A stretch of 64,000 nt of DNA from Helicobacter typhlonius (GTDB taxonomy: Bacteria > Campylobacterota > Campylobacteria > Campylobacterales > Helicobacteraceae): positions 806,001-870,000 of the forward strand of contig NZ_LN907858.1 of the NCBI RefSeq assembly GCF_001460635.1. The letters run 5' to 3'. Of the stretch, positions 17,834 to 26,300 are shown one piece after another. Below the pieces are notes generated by a model, which did no database searches, was not told the origin of the DNA, and saw only the letters and a list, made by a program, of their open reading frames with translations. The translations under genes and the position numbers were made by a program. Each line of letters opens with the position of its first letter. The stretch's first letter is position 1.

Positions 17834-18904
17834 ATGAAAGAATTTATCCCAAATGAACTTCCATTAGAAATTCCTATAAGTGAAAATATGTATAAATTAC
17901 TTGTAACTGCTTCAAGGGCTTTGAGTGAGCTAAGAGGTATAGCAAGGACAATTCCCAACCGCTTTATATTGATTAATGCATTAGTCTTACAAGAAGCAAA
18001 GGATTCTAGTGAGATAGAAAATATTATCACTACGCACGATGAATTGTTTTTATCGCAAGTTGATAAGAGTAAAATGGCAAAAGCTACTAAAGAGGTGCAA
18101 GATTATGGTAAGGCTCTACAAATAGGATTTCGGCTTATTAGTAGGGATAGGTTGTTTAGAAACTCTCATATTTTGGCGATTCAAAAACGACTTGAACGCA
18201 ATGATGCGGGGTTTAGACGACAAAGTGGCACAATGCTTAAAAATCCAAGCACAGGAGAAATTAAGCATATTCCACCACAGCATTATGAGGATATAGTGCG
18301 TTTAATGAGTAATTTAGAGCAATATATAAATGATGATAGTATGCAAGACTTAGACCCGCTTATCAAAATGGCAATTATTCATTATCAATTTGAAAGCATA
18401 CACCCATTTTATGATGGGAATGGGAGAAGTGGGAGGATTATTAATATCCTATATCTTGTGTATAAAGGGCTTTTGGACTTGCCTATACTCTACCTAAGTG
18501 GTTATATTGTGCGGCATAAGGCAGAATATTATGAACTTTTACAAAAAGTGCGTGATGAAAATGCGTGGGAAGAGTGGATAAGCTATATTTTAAAAGGAGT
18601 AGAATATACTTCTAAAACAACGACTACAACAATAAAAGCTATTCAAAGCCTTATGCAACATACAAAAGATTTATTAAAAAATCAAACTGAATTTTACACA
18701 AAAGATTTTTTAGAGACTTTGTTTATACACCCATACACTAGGATAGAAACGATTGCAAGTAAGCTTAATATCACAAGGCAGACCGCTTCAAAATATCTTA
18801 AAATTTGTGAGGAGCTTAAAATCATGCGATGTGTAAAAATAGGTAGGAATCATTATTATGTCAATATTGGCTTATTTGAATTGTTTAAAAAAGGAGTATG
18901 TTAA
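17834..18904 (+). CDS. Fic family protein with inhibitory helix and C-terminal winged helix
   Basis: 356 residues. The Fic catalytic motif HPFYDGNGRSGR is at 190-201, complete with His190, the usual signature of AMPylating enzymes. The N-terminal inhibitory motif S58-SEI-E62-N63 fits (S/T)xxxE(G/N), so it is a class II, self-inhibited Fic. The last 75 residues (FIHPYTRIETIASKLNITRQTASKYLKIC) form a helix-turn-helix, which could bind the palindromes on both sides of the gene. It sits between hsdS and hsdM inside the restriction locus. The target of modification is unknown; self-regulation of expression is inference. Confidence 0.88.
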   Translation: MKEFIPNELPLEIPISENMYKLLVTASRALSELRGIARTIPNRFILINALVLQEAKDSSEIENIITTHDELFLSQVDKSKMAKATKEVQDYGKALQIGFRLISRDRLFRNSHILAIQKRLERNDAGFRRQSGTMLKNPSTGEIKHIPPQHYEDIVRLMSNLEQYINDDSMQDLDPLIKMAIIHYQFESIHPFYDGNGRSGRIINILYLVYKGLLDLPILYLSGYIVRHKAEYYELLQKVRDENAWEEWISYILKGVEYTSKTTTTTIKAIQSLMQHTKDLLKNQTEFYTKDFLETLFIHPYTRIETIASKLNITRQTASKYLKICEELKIMRCVKIGRNHYYVNIGLFELFKKGVC

Positions 18905-18965
18905 AATTCCGCTTGATTTTTAACAGAATGGGAGATTGTGTTAAAAAAATGAGAGAAAATTAACA
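18899..18965. promoter_or_regulatory. Tandem palindromic operator array upstream of hsdM
   Basis: The same design as before fic: TGTTAA-N15-TTAACA at 18899-18925 and 18939-18965 with 13 bases between. The first 27 bp matches 17751-17777 at 24 of 27 positions; the second pair keeps mainly the half-sites. The first half-site again overlaps the stop codon of the preceding gene (fic, TGT TAA). The -10 found in the fic array is not preserved here. It lies 48 bases before the hsdM ATG. Confidence 0.7.
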
Positions 18966-19013
18966 TATTGTGGAAATAGGTTGAAACTTTAAAAATAATA
19001 CAAAGGGGCAAAA

Positions 19014-20453
19014 ATGAGTGAAAAGGCGATTGTTGCAAAGGTGTGGAATTTCGCAACGATTTTGCGTGATAGTGGTGTGAGTTATACCGAGTATGTCGCG
19101 CAGTTAAGCTATTTGCTGTTTTTGAAAATGGAAAGTGAGAGGGAGAGTATCGGGGAGAGTAGCAAAATCCCTACAAGCTGCAAATGGGAGAGATTGATAC
19201 GCTTAGATGGGTTGGAGCTAGAGAGTGCGTATAATGCCGCGTTAGCGCAACTTGCAAAGAGTGAGGGCGTGATAGGGCTTATCTATAATGATGCGCAAAA
19301 CAAAATCAAAGAACCCGCGAATCTCAAAAAGCTTTTTGTGCTTATGGATAGTGAGACTTGGCTAGGCTTGAATGTAGATGTCAAAGGTGCGATTTATGAG
19401 GGATTACTTGCCAAAAACGCCACAGAGACAAAGGCGGGAGCGGGGCAGTATTTCACTCCTAGAGTGCTGATAGATTCTATCGTGGGGTTAATGGAGCTAA
19501 AGCCCAATATGGAGGTGTGCGACCCTGCGTGTGGGACGGGTGGATTTTTGCTAAGTGCGTATGAGGTGATGAAAGCACAGACGAAAGACAAAGAGGAGCT
19601 CAAATGCTTACGAAATGAGAGGCTTTGTGGCAAGGACATCACGCCCTTAGTGGCGTCTTTGTGCGCGATGAATCTATATCTGCACGGAATCGGGGGCGAG
19701 GGAGGCATTATAGAAATCGGGGATTCTCTAAGTGAGTTAGGCAATCGGCGGTTTGATAGGGTGCTAACCAATCCGCCCTTTGGCAAGAAGTCGGCGACTA
19801 AGATTTTAGCCGAAAATGGCAAGGTGAAAAGCCAAAAGGACGAATACAACAGAGAGGATTTTTTCGCCACGACTTCTAATAAACAGCTCAATTTCTTGCA
19901 ACACATTATGAATCTTTTAAAAATCGGGGGTAAAGCGGCAGTCGTGTTACCCGATAATGTGCTGTTTGAAGCAGGAGCAGGAGAGAAAGTGCGTAAAAAG
20001 CTTTTAGAGGATTTCAATCTGCATACGATTTTGCGACTGCCCACAGGGATTTTTTACGCGCAAGGGGTGAAAGCAAATGTGCTATTTTTTGACAAAGTGG
20101 CAACAAGTGAGGATTCCACACAAAAAGTATGGGTGTATGATATGCGCACGAATATGAATCTAAGCCTTGTAACAAGTCCTTTAAGTGCAGAGCATTTAAG
20201 GGAGTTTGAAGCAAGTTTTTGTGTGGGGGCAATGGAAAATCGCAAGGAGAGTGAGCGATTTCGCTCGTTTGACATTGGGGAGATTAAGAAGCGCAACAAG
20301 ATGAATTTAGATATTTTTTGGCTAAAAGATGAGAGTTTAGAGGATTTGGAGAATCTACCAAGCCCAAAAGAATTAAGCGAGGAAATCTGTATAAGTCTTA
20401 AGAATGCGCTTAGGGAAGTGGAGGGTCTAAAGGTGGTAGAAAAGAATATATGA
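19014..20453 (+). CDS. hsdM: Type I restriction enzyme, M (HsdM) subunit
   Basis: A 479-residue N6-adenine methyltransferase of the type I complex. SAM-binding motif I DPACGTGGFLLSAYE starts at D170 and the catalytic motif IV NPPFG at 253-257, in the gamma-class order. The N-terminal helical domain (SYTEYVAQLSYLLFLKME) and C-terminal dimer/S-contact region are both present. It starts ATG 19014 with a fair AAGG site. It is the last complete gene of island A; it is preceded by the second operator array, so its expression is probably controlled together with fic. It supplies methylation for both restriction and self-protection. Confidence 0.93.
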   Translation: MSEKAIVAKVWNFATILRDSGVSYTEYVAQLSYLLFLKMESERESIGESSKIPTSCKWERLIRLDGLELESAYNAALAQLAKSEGVIGLIYNDAQNKIKEPANLKKLFVLMDSETWLGLNVDVKGAIYEGLLAKNATETKAGAGQYFTPRVLIDSIVGLMELKPNMEVCDPACGTGGFLLSAYEVMKAQTKDKEELKCLRNERLCGKDITPLVASLCAMNLYLHGIGGEGGIIEIGDSLSELGNRRFDRVLTNPPFGKKSATKILAENGKVKSQKDEYNREDFFATTSNKQLNFLQHIMNLLKIGGKAAVVLPDNVLFEAGAGEKVRKKLLEDFNLHTILRLPTGIFYAQGVKANVLFFDKVATSEDSTQKVWVYDMRTNMNLSLVTSPLSAEHLREFEASFCVGAMENRKESERFRSFDIGEIKKRNKMNLDIFWLKDESLEDLENLPSPKELSEEICISLKNALREVEGLKVVEKNI

Positions 20454-20573
20454 AGCTTAAAAGAGAGGAAAACCAACACATAAGCTGCAATCAGGCAATA
20501 TATCCTTTTGCGATGGATTTGAACTGCGTTTATTAGAGTGGCTTTAATTAAATATATTGTTATTTAAAAATAT

Positions 20574-20692
20574 TTAAGCATATAAACTTGTGTATTGCTT
20601 TATATATTTATTTTTCATTTTGTTAAGAAGGTAAAATGCAATACGAATAGCTACAATCCAAAGCATAAATGCGATGGCTAGTACCAAACAAT
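20574..20692 (-). pseudogene. C-terminal remnant of a membrane protein
   Basis: On the minus strand the 119 bases just before the right repeat read as an open stretch with a hydrophobic segment (LVLAIAFMLWIVAIRIAFYL) followed by a basic tail and a stop at 20574-20576. It has no start of its own: at 20692/20693 it abuts the msrB fragment in a different frame. This is best read as the surviving 3' end of a gene cut by the island junction. Family unknown. Confidence 0.45.
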
Positions 20693-20913
20693 TCGGGTAT
20701 GTGCTTTATTGCACCTTGAATCTCATCATCAAAACTCGCCCAACCACAATGACTAGGGAATTTTGCACTTGATTCATAAAGAGGTGTGCCGCATTGCCTA
20801 CAAAGATAGCTTCCATTTTCAAAATAATCAGTATAGATTCCGCTAAAAGGTGCTTCTGTGGCTTTATGCAAAAGAACCGCGCATTCTTGTTCGTTTAATG
20901 GTGGCATTTTCAT
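20693..20913 (-). pseudogene. msrB fragment (N-terminal two thirds)
   Basis: Identical to the first 73 or so codons of msrB at 9561-9923, including the CRQC zinc pair, but after ...AIKHIP the sequence changes to unrelated codons, so the second zinc pair and the catalytic cysteine (RHCVNS) are missing. The frame continues to 20623 as a chimera ending CILPS. It cannot be an active reductase. It is the part of the right direct repeat that once encoded MsrB. Confidence 0.85.
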
Positions 20914-20938
20914 ATTAATCCTTTCTTTGAGATATAAA
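20693..20938. repeat. 246-bp direct repeat, right copy (msrB 5' part)
   Basis: Exact match to 9703-9948 read directly from the sequence, same orientation. It marks the right edge of the type I restriction island. Zero differences over 246 bp, while the flanking lprI homology is clearly diverged, suggests a recent duplication or gene conversion limited to this tract. Confidence 0.95.
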
Positions 20939-21015
20939 TTTTTGCAATGTTTCGTCTATATTCTTTACTTCACCTCTTGGGCTAGGATAATCTAGCTCAT
21001 TCTTAAATTTTAAAC
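20915..21015 (-). pseudogene. Diverged C-terminal remnant of an LprI-like gene
   Basis: Reading on the minus strand this encodes NELDYPSPRGEVKNIDETLQ, then KFISQRKD and a stop. The intact gene at 9925-10920 ends [20 protein letters not shown], then KVFISQRKD. The match is clear but includes several substitutions and one missing codon, so it is not part of the exact repeat. It has no start and only about 30 codons remain. It implies that a second allele or paralogue of the gene once lay to the right of the msrB copy. Confidence 0.65.
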
Positions 21016-21081
21016 TTATTTAAGTAAGGCATAATATGTTTTTTTGCATAATTCACCCTTTATTTTACAAAAAGGACAGAA

Positions 21082-21873
21082 ATGAAAGGTAAGATTTTAG
21101 GCGCTGGTGCAATTAGTGGCGCAGACGGCAATCGTTATGATTTTGATATTGCAGATATTGAGAATCTTAATGGCAAGACACAGGAGCAGCTTGTCGGGGC
21201 TGAAGTAGATTTTGAGGTTGTAGAGGATAGCAAAAGTGCAAAGTCGATTTTTGTTACAAGCACAAATCTTTCTGTTAATCTTGATGTGAATGATATCAAG
21301 GAAAGATTTAGTGCAAATGACGCGCAAGGTGTGCGCTTCAAGTTTCTAATGGCTATTGTGCTTTATGCTGTTGGTGCTTTGTTTGCATTTATACCATTCC
21401 TTGGTTTTATCGTAACGCCTATTTGTTCGATTGCGGCGATTGTGATTTTTGTTTTAGCGACTTTGCGGCTCAATAGCCTTGCAGAAAGTAGGACTTTATT
21501 TAAGAATTTTCTTTATTCTATCGTTATCGGTATAGTCGCGTCCGTTGTAGCTGGTGCACTTGGTGGCGCTTCTTTGATTCGTGGTAGTGCAGATGATATG
21601 GGTGTGCTATTCTTTGTGGCAGTGGCGATACTTGTTGTTGGGTTTATTGCTTCGTTTGTATTCTATGCTTTCTATATGCGCGAAATGGCGTTTGTGATGC
21701 AGCAAAAATTCATTCTTTACTCATTCTGGTGCAACCTTGTTGGTGTTGTGCTTGCGGTGCTTTTTATCGGCTATATTTTGATTTTTGTTGCTTTTGTGTT
21801 GTTTGTGATAGGCGTGTATCAATTCCGTGAGGTGCGCAAACGCACAGAAAACGATGTAATACCTTGGTTCTAA
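21082..21873 (+). CDS. Membrane protein with N-terminal small beta domain
   Basis: 263 residues. The first 60 (MKGKILGAGAISGADGNRYD...GAEVDFEVVE) look like a cold-shock/OB-type beta barrel of the kind sometimes joined to membrane domains. From about residue 87 there are five or six hydrophobic helices in DUF996-like arrangement, ending with a basic tail EVRKRTENDVIPWF. The function is unknown; the soluble N-terminus is likely cytoplasmic. It is preceded by AAAAAGGAC at a good distance from the ATG. It lies just outside the right repeat and reads away from the island. Confidence 0.6.
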   Translation: MKGKILGAGAISGADGNRYDFDIADIENLNGKTQEQLVGAEVDFEVVEDSKSAKSIFVTSTNLSVNLDVNDIKERFSANDAQGVRFKFLMAIVLYAVGALFAFIPFLGFIVTPICSIAAIVIFVLATLRLNSLAESRTLFKNFLYSIVIGIVASVVAGALGGASLIRGSADDMGVLFFVAVAILVVGFIASFVFYAFYMREMAFVMQQKFILYSFWCNLVGVVLAVLFIGYILIFVAFVLFVIGVYQFREVRKRTENDVIPWF

Positions 21874-21939
21874 GAGGCATTTGCGGTGGGCTGCCTTGAA
21901 AAGCCTATTTGCCCCTTTTATGCCTCTGTGCTTTAATGA

Positions 21940-22092
21940 ATGATACTTGAAGTAGAGGGTGTAGGAGTGATTACCAAATCCGATTTACTTCATTCTCCTA
22001 TCATAGGCTGCACGAAAACAACCGCAGGGATTCCTACTCCTTGCATTAAAGTCTCTGTTAATTATCATTGGAGCATAGAGAATGCAGCATAA
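21940..22092 (+). CDS. Small protein resembling a fragment of a PAAR-like/T6SS cargo protein
   Basis: 50 residues from ATG 21940, preceded in frame by a stop. The sequence EGVGVITKSDLLHSPIIGCT followed by IPTPCIKVSV has the S-P-I-x-G-C...P-C-x-K-V pattern I associate with small PAAR-like proteins carried near type VI secretion effectors; this is from memory and unverified. Full-length relatives are about twice as long, so this may be a 5' remnant. It overlaps the start of the next gene by 11 bases. Confidence 0.35.
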   Translation: MILEVEGVGVITKSDLLHSPIIGCTKTTAGIPTPCIKVSVNYHWSIENAA

Positions 22093-22690
22093 AAGGCATA
22101 AAATGATATATATTGTTTCGGGCATATTTGGAATCTTAATAGTATTTTTTATGATAAAAGGTTGTTCTTATCCTACAAGTTATCGTGCCTTTATCCCTAA
22201 GGCTTTAGATTCTGAATATAAGGAATATCAAAGACTTTGTAAAGAAGAGATAGGCAAGGTATTGTATGCAAGACCTGCAGGAGAGGGGGCTAGATTGGAG
22301 GATATACGTCTTTCTTTTCCTAATTCTCTTGTGAGTGATTCTATTAGATTAAACATAGTGAGCGTTTCAGATGGAAAAAAAATTATATATATATACACAC
22401 AAGCTTTTGAATATTATACAAGCTGGACAAAAAAAAGCTTTTCAATGCACAGCGACCATAAACAACGTATCCGATGCAGACCTTTTAAAGATTTGAAAGA
22501 AGAATATGATATAATAGAGAAAATAGCTCTTGAAAATAAAGAATATATAGGAGATGAAATGATTATCAAAGAAAGGCATAGAATATATCATATGGATTAT
22601 GCTTCTTCTCAAAAATATATCTCACAAGTCTTTAAAGAAGCTATTAATGCAAAAAGCTCCCACTACATTGATTTGAAGGAATTCCAATGA
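22082..22690 (+). CDS. Membrane-anchored or lipoprotein-like protein, unknown function
   Basis: 202 residues. Residues 9-28 form a single hydrophobic segment (IYIVSGIFGILIVFFMIKGC) whose end resembles a weak lipobox, so it is exported and either anchored by this helix or by lipid. The rest is soluble and charged, with no motif I recognise. GGAGC about 10 bases upstream supports ATG 22082. The cluster of small exported proteins here suggests an effector-immunity or cargo remnant, in which case this could be an immunity protein; that is inference from neighbours only. Confidence 0.5.
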   Translation: MQHKRHKMIYIVSGIFGILIVFFMIKGCSYPTSYRAFIPKALDSEYKEYQRLCKEEIGKVLYARPAGEGARLEDIRLSFPNSLVSDSIRLNIVSVSDGKKIIYIYTQAFEYYTSWTKKSFSMHSDHKQRIRCRPFKDLKEEYDIIEKIALENKEYIGDEMIIKERHRIYHMDYASSQKYISQVFKEAINAKSSHYIDLKEFQ

Positions 22691-22797
22691 CCCACTCCTA
22701 TAAATACTCTCTTGGTATTTATGCCAATGCAAATTGGGCATCTCTTGGAAGAAAGGGTAATCCTTTTATGTTAATAATGGATTACCTTTGTAGTTGA
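22687..22797 (+). CDS. Short ORF coupled to the preceding gene, possible remnant
   Basis: 36 codons starting on an ATGA overlap with the stop of the 22082 gene: MTHSYKYSLGIYANANWASL followed by GRKGNP and a hydrophobic end. Coupled translation is possible, but the length and a hairpin (22756-22786) within its 3' part suggest a truncated gene. No family recognised. Confidence 0.25.
   Translation: MTHSYKYSLGIYANANWASLGRKGNPFMLIMDYLCS
22756..22786 (+). terminator. Possible intrinsic terminator hairpin
   Basis: Perfect 8-bp stem GGTAATCC (22756-22763) / GGATTACC (22779-22786) with a 15-base loop, extended by AAAG/CTTT partial pairing and followed by TTTG. The T-run is short, so termination is plausible but not certain. 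It lies between two small genes. Confidence 0.4.
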
Positions 22798-22835
22798 TTT
22801 TCAGTTTTGGGAACTAAAATAAAAAGGAGGATATA

Positions 22836-23255
22836 ATGAAAAAAATAAATAGATTGTTTGTTTTATTAATTCTTTCTTTTTATATTTCAAATGCAGGGGA
22901 GCAAGAAAGATTCTTGGATTCTTACAGAAAAGCCACAGAGCTTGGTTGGTTAGGATTATCCCATTGTATGGGCATAGATGATAAGAGTGAAATTGAAAAA
23001 GAACTTTATCACTTATCACTTGACCCCACTAGAGATAAAGTAAAAATAACGGATTCAAAAGCAGCTTTTAATGAATTAAAACAATATATTGATGAAGAAA
23101 AAGAATTTTATGGCATTAGCAATGAAAATATAAAATTAAGTTATAAAAATTTTAAGGGTTATATGAAAATGTTTTATTATGGCACTAGATATGGTTCAGA
23201 TTACGATTTCAAGGTTGAACGCATTGTCAAAAAATACTGCAAGGAATGCAAATAA
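22836..23255 (+). CDS. Small secreted protein, possibly Tai4-like immunity protein
   Basis: 139 residues with a clear signal peptide (MKKINRLFVLLILSFYISNAG). The mature protein is helical and charged, with Cys in GLSHCMG and a C-terminal VKKYCKECK, a layout similar to the periplasmic Tai4 family that neutralises type VI amidase effectors. The similarity is by pattern only. A strong AAGGAGG at 22824-22830 fixes ATG 22836. No effector gene is adjacent; the PAAR-like fragment 750 bases upstream is the only other hint of type VI cargo. Confidence 0.45.
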   Translation: MKKINRLFVLLILSFYISNAGEQERFLDSYRKATELGWLGLSHCMGIDDKSEIEKELYHLSLDPTRDKVKITDSKAAFNELKQYIDEEKEFYGISNENIKLSYKNFKGYMKMFYYGTRYGSDYDFKVERIVKKYCKECK

Positions 23256-23394
23256 TCTAAATTCTCTTAATTGTTGCATTTTAAATGAGCGTATTACTCT
23301 TATTTATGTTACTTACAATGTTTCTTAAAGCAACTTTTGGCTATGATTCCGCCAAAAATTAACAAATGCAAACCTACTTTGTCAAGGATTCTTT
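23256..23394. other. guaA upstream region with small hairpin
   Basis: No gene. A 7-bp stem TTTTGGC (23335-23341) / GCCAAAA (23351-23357) with a 9-base loop lies 38 bases before the guaA ATG. There is no T-run on the plus strand. It could be in the guaA leader; no known purine riboswitch pattern is visible. Confidence 0.3.
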
Positions 23395-26300
23395 ATGCAA
23401 GCAAATAATGTCCAAATTTTAGTGCTAGATTTTGGCTCTCAATACACACAGCTCATCGCAAGGCGACTGCGTGAATATGGCGTTTATACCGAGATTGTCC
23501 CTTACTTTGAAAAGCTAGATTCTATTAAGAGCAAAAATCCTAAAGGCATTATCCTAAGTGGAGGACCTGCAAGCGTGTATGAAAAAGACGCTTATAAGCC
23601 TGATAGTGCGATTTTCACGCTTGGGATTCCCATTCTTGGCATCTGCTATGGTATGCAGCTCATTGCCCAACATTTTGGCGGACGCGTCATCAAGGCGGAC
23701 GCGCAAGAATTTGGCAAGGCGGTGCTAGAGATTATGGAATCTTCTCAAGATTCTAAAGATTCATCTTGTTTCGCATTTCAAGGTGCTTCTCAAGGCATAC
23801 AAGCACCGATGACGCTCTCTTTTGATATTTTTTCTCATCGCAAGTTTCCTCAAATGCTCACAGCCCTGCTTGATTTATGGGAAGATTCTGTGCAAGCAAG
23901 CCATATTTTTTTAACTAAGCAACACATTGCAGAGATTAGACCAGAAGTCAAAGCGGCATTGCAAAGCTCCCAAAACATCATCACTGCGACAGATAAAAAG
24001 GACTTTTTGGGCTTTGTTGGTGTGGAAAAGAATAAGATTGAAATGCTTTTTGTCGCATCAAGTGCTTTTAGAAAAGGTATAGGCAAAGCACTACTCAAAG
24101 AAGCATTAGAGCGATATTTGAAAGACTATCCTTGCATTTTAGTAGATTGCAATGAGCAAAATACGCAAGGTTTGGCATTTTATAAGTCTTTAGGCTTTGA
24201 AAAAGTAGGAATGAGCGAAAAAGATTCCGCAGGGAGAGACTTCCCCATCGTGCATTTAAAGGTGAGCAAAGCGATATTAAAAAAAGCACTTGAAAGAGAA
24301 ACTAGCGATTCTGTGGCAAATGCTTTTGTGTGCGAGAGTGAGCGCGTCTTTTTGCGCCCTTACACGCAGGCAGATTTTGCGGCATTGCATAAAACTGTGA
24401 GCGATAAGGAAACAATGTATGCGTGGGGGCAGGGCTTTAGCAAAAAGCAGAGCCAAGAATGGCTGGATAAGCAATTAGCGCATTATCAACAATATGGCTT
24501 TGGAATCTGGGCGATTATAGAGAAGCAAAGCGGCGCAATTATCGGCAATGCGGGGCTAAATCATACGGAGATAAGTCTAAAGGGAAAAACTCAAAAAATT
24601 GTAGAAATCGGCTATCTTTTGCACCGCAATTTTTGGGGCAAAGGCTATGGAAGCGAAGTGGCTAGAATGTGTGTAAAATATGGGTTTGAAACTCTAGGAT
24701 TAGAGGAAGTGTATTGCCTCATCAAAGAGGATAATAAAGCTTCAATCAAGGTAGCAAAAATGCTTGAAATGGAGCTTATAGGGAAACACATCAAAAACTA
24801 TAAGGGCAAGGAATTACCCCATTGTGTCTTTAGGCTTGAAAAAAAAGTATGGCAAGAATTAGGAAATAGCGCCACGCAAGGTTTTAAATCTTGCTCACTT
24901 TTTAAAGGCGTGAAGCAAGATTCTATCGTGTGGATGAGCCACGCGGACAAGGTAGAATCTATCCCGCAAGGATTTAGAGAGCTTGCAAAGTCTGGAAATA
25001 CGCATTATTGCGCGATTGCGGATTCTAAACGCAAGATTTATGCCCTGCAGTTTCACCCTGAAGTTGTGCATAGTGAATGTGGTGGGCAAATGTTGCAAAA
25101 CTTTGCAGTAGGGATTTGCGGTGCAAATACTTGCTGGAATATGCGTCATTTCGCGCAAAATGAGATTGAAAAATTGCGCCGTATCGTCTATGGAGGCAAG
25201 GCACATTGTGAAAATCCTATGAGTTTTATGCAGATTCAAGAAGCCTTTAAGCACATTGGCAAAGCACAAACCATACAAAGACTTGTTGAAATCTGGGAGG
25301 AAGGTGCAAGGGCTACACACAAAGATTTAAGCGAAAATGAAATTGCGGGTATGAGAGAGGAAATACGGGAGGCTATATTAAAATCTAAAAATTTACTTAT
25401 AGCGCAAAAAAATGAAGAATGGTTAGGTTTTATTGAGATAGAAAAAAATGAAATTGCAATGCTTTTTGTCGCTCCAAAAGCCTTTAGAAAGGGTTTGGGC
25501 AAGGCACTGCTCAAAGAGGCATTTATGCGGTATTTAGGTGCATTTGAAGTGATAAAGGTTAATAGTCTTGAGTGGGCTTTAGGATTCTATCAGGCTTTGG
25601 GGTTTGCAAAAACAGGAAAAAAGCCTATCCCTGCGGGGAGTGCTGGTGCATTTTCACCCGAACTTATCCCTCTAAGCATTGCGCGTGAGAGTTTGCAAAA
25701 GTCTTTGGGGCTTGAGGCGCAAGATTCAAATGAGGGTGTGCGTGAAAAGGTGCGTTGCGCTTGGGCTACCGATAAGGACGAGGCGGCGCGTAAGCTCTAT
25801 GAGGACTATCACGACACAGAGTGGGGCGAACCACTGCACGAGGATAAAAAGCTCTTTGAACATCTTGTGCTAGAGGGCTTTCAAGCGGGACTTTCTTGGA
25901 TTACAATTCTTAAAAAACGCGAGGCTTTTAGGGTGGCATTTGATGACTTTGACCCTCACATTGTAGCCAACTATGATGAGGACAAAATCAAAGAGCTAAT
26001 GCGAAATGAGGGGATTATTAGGAATCGTGCCAAAATAGAAGCAGCGATTATCAATGCTAAGGCATTTATGGCGGTGCAAAGGGAGTTTGGGAGCTTTGAT
26101 AAATATATTTGGGGCTTTGTGGGAGGTAAGCCGATTATCAATGCCTTTGAAAGCATTGCGGATTTACCCGCTTCCACGCCGCTATCGGATAAAATCGCTA
26201 AGGATTTGAAAAAGCGCGGGTTTAAGTTTGTCGGCACTACGACTATGTATGCGATGATGCAGAGTATTGGAATGGTGAATGACCATCTTACCTCGTGCTT

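Noticed and set aside
19394-20044. 216-codon open frame antisense to hsdM
   Set aside because: It lies wholly within hsdM on the other strand, has no motif or ribosome site, and its composition is the mirror of the real gene.
20450-20536. 28-codon ORF overlapping the hsdM stop (ATGA)
   Set aside because: Coupling is possible, but the product is short, matches nothing I know, and lies in decayed sequence near the island edge.
9703-20938. Island A as transposon or phage
   Set aside because: No transposase, integrase, terminal inverted repeats or phage genes are present; only long direct repeats.
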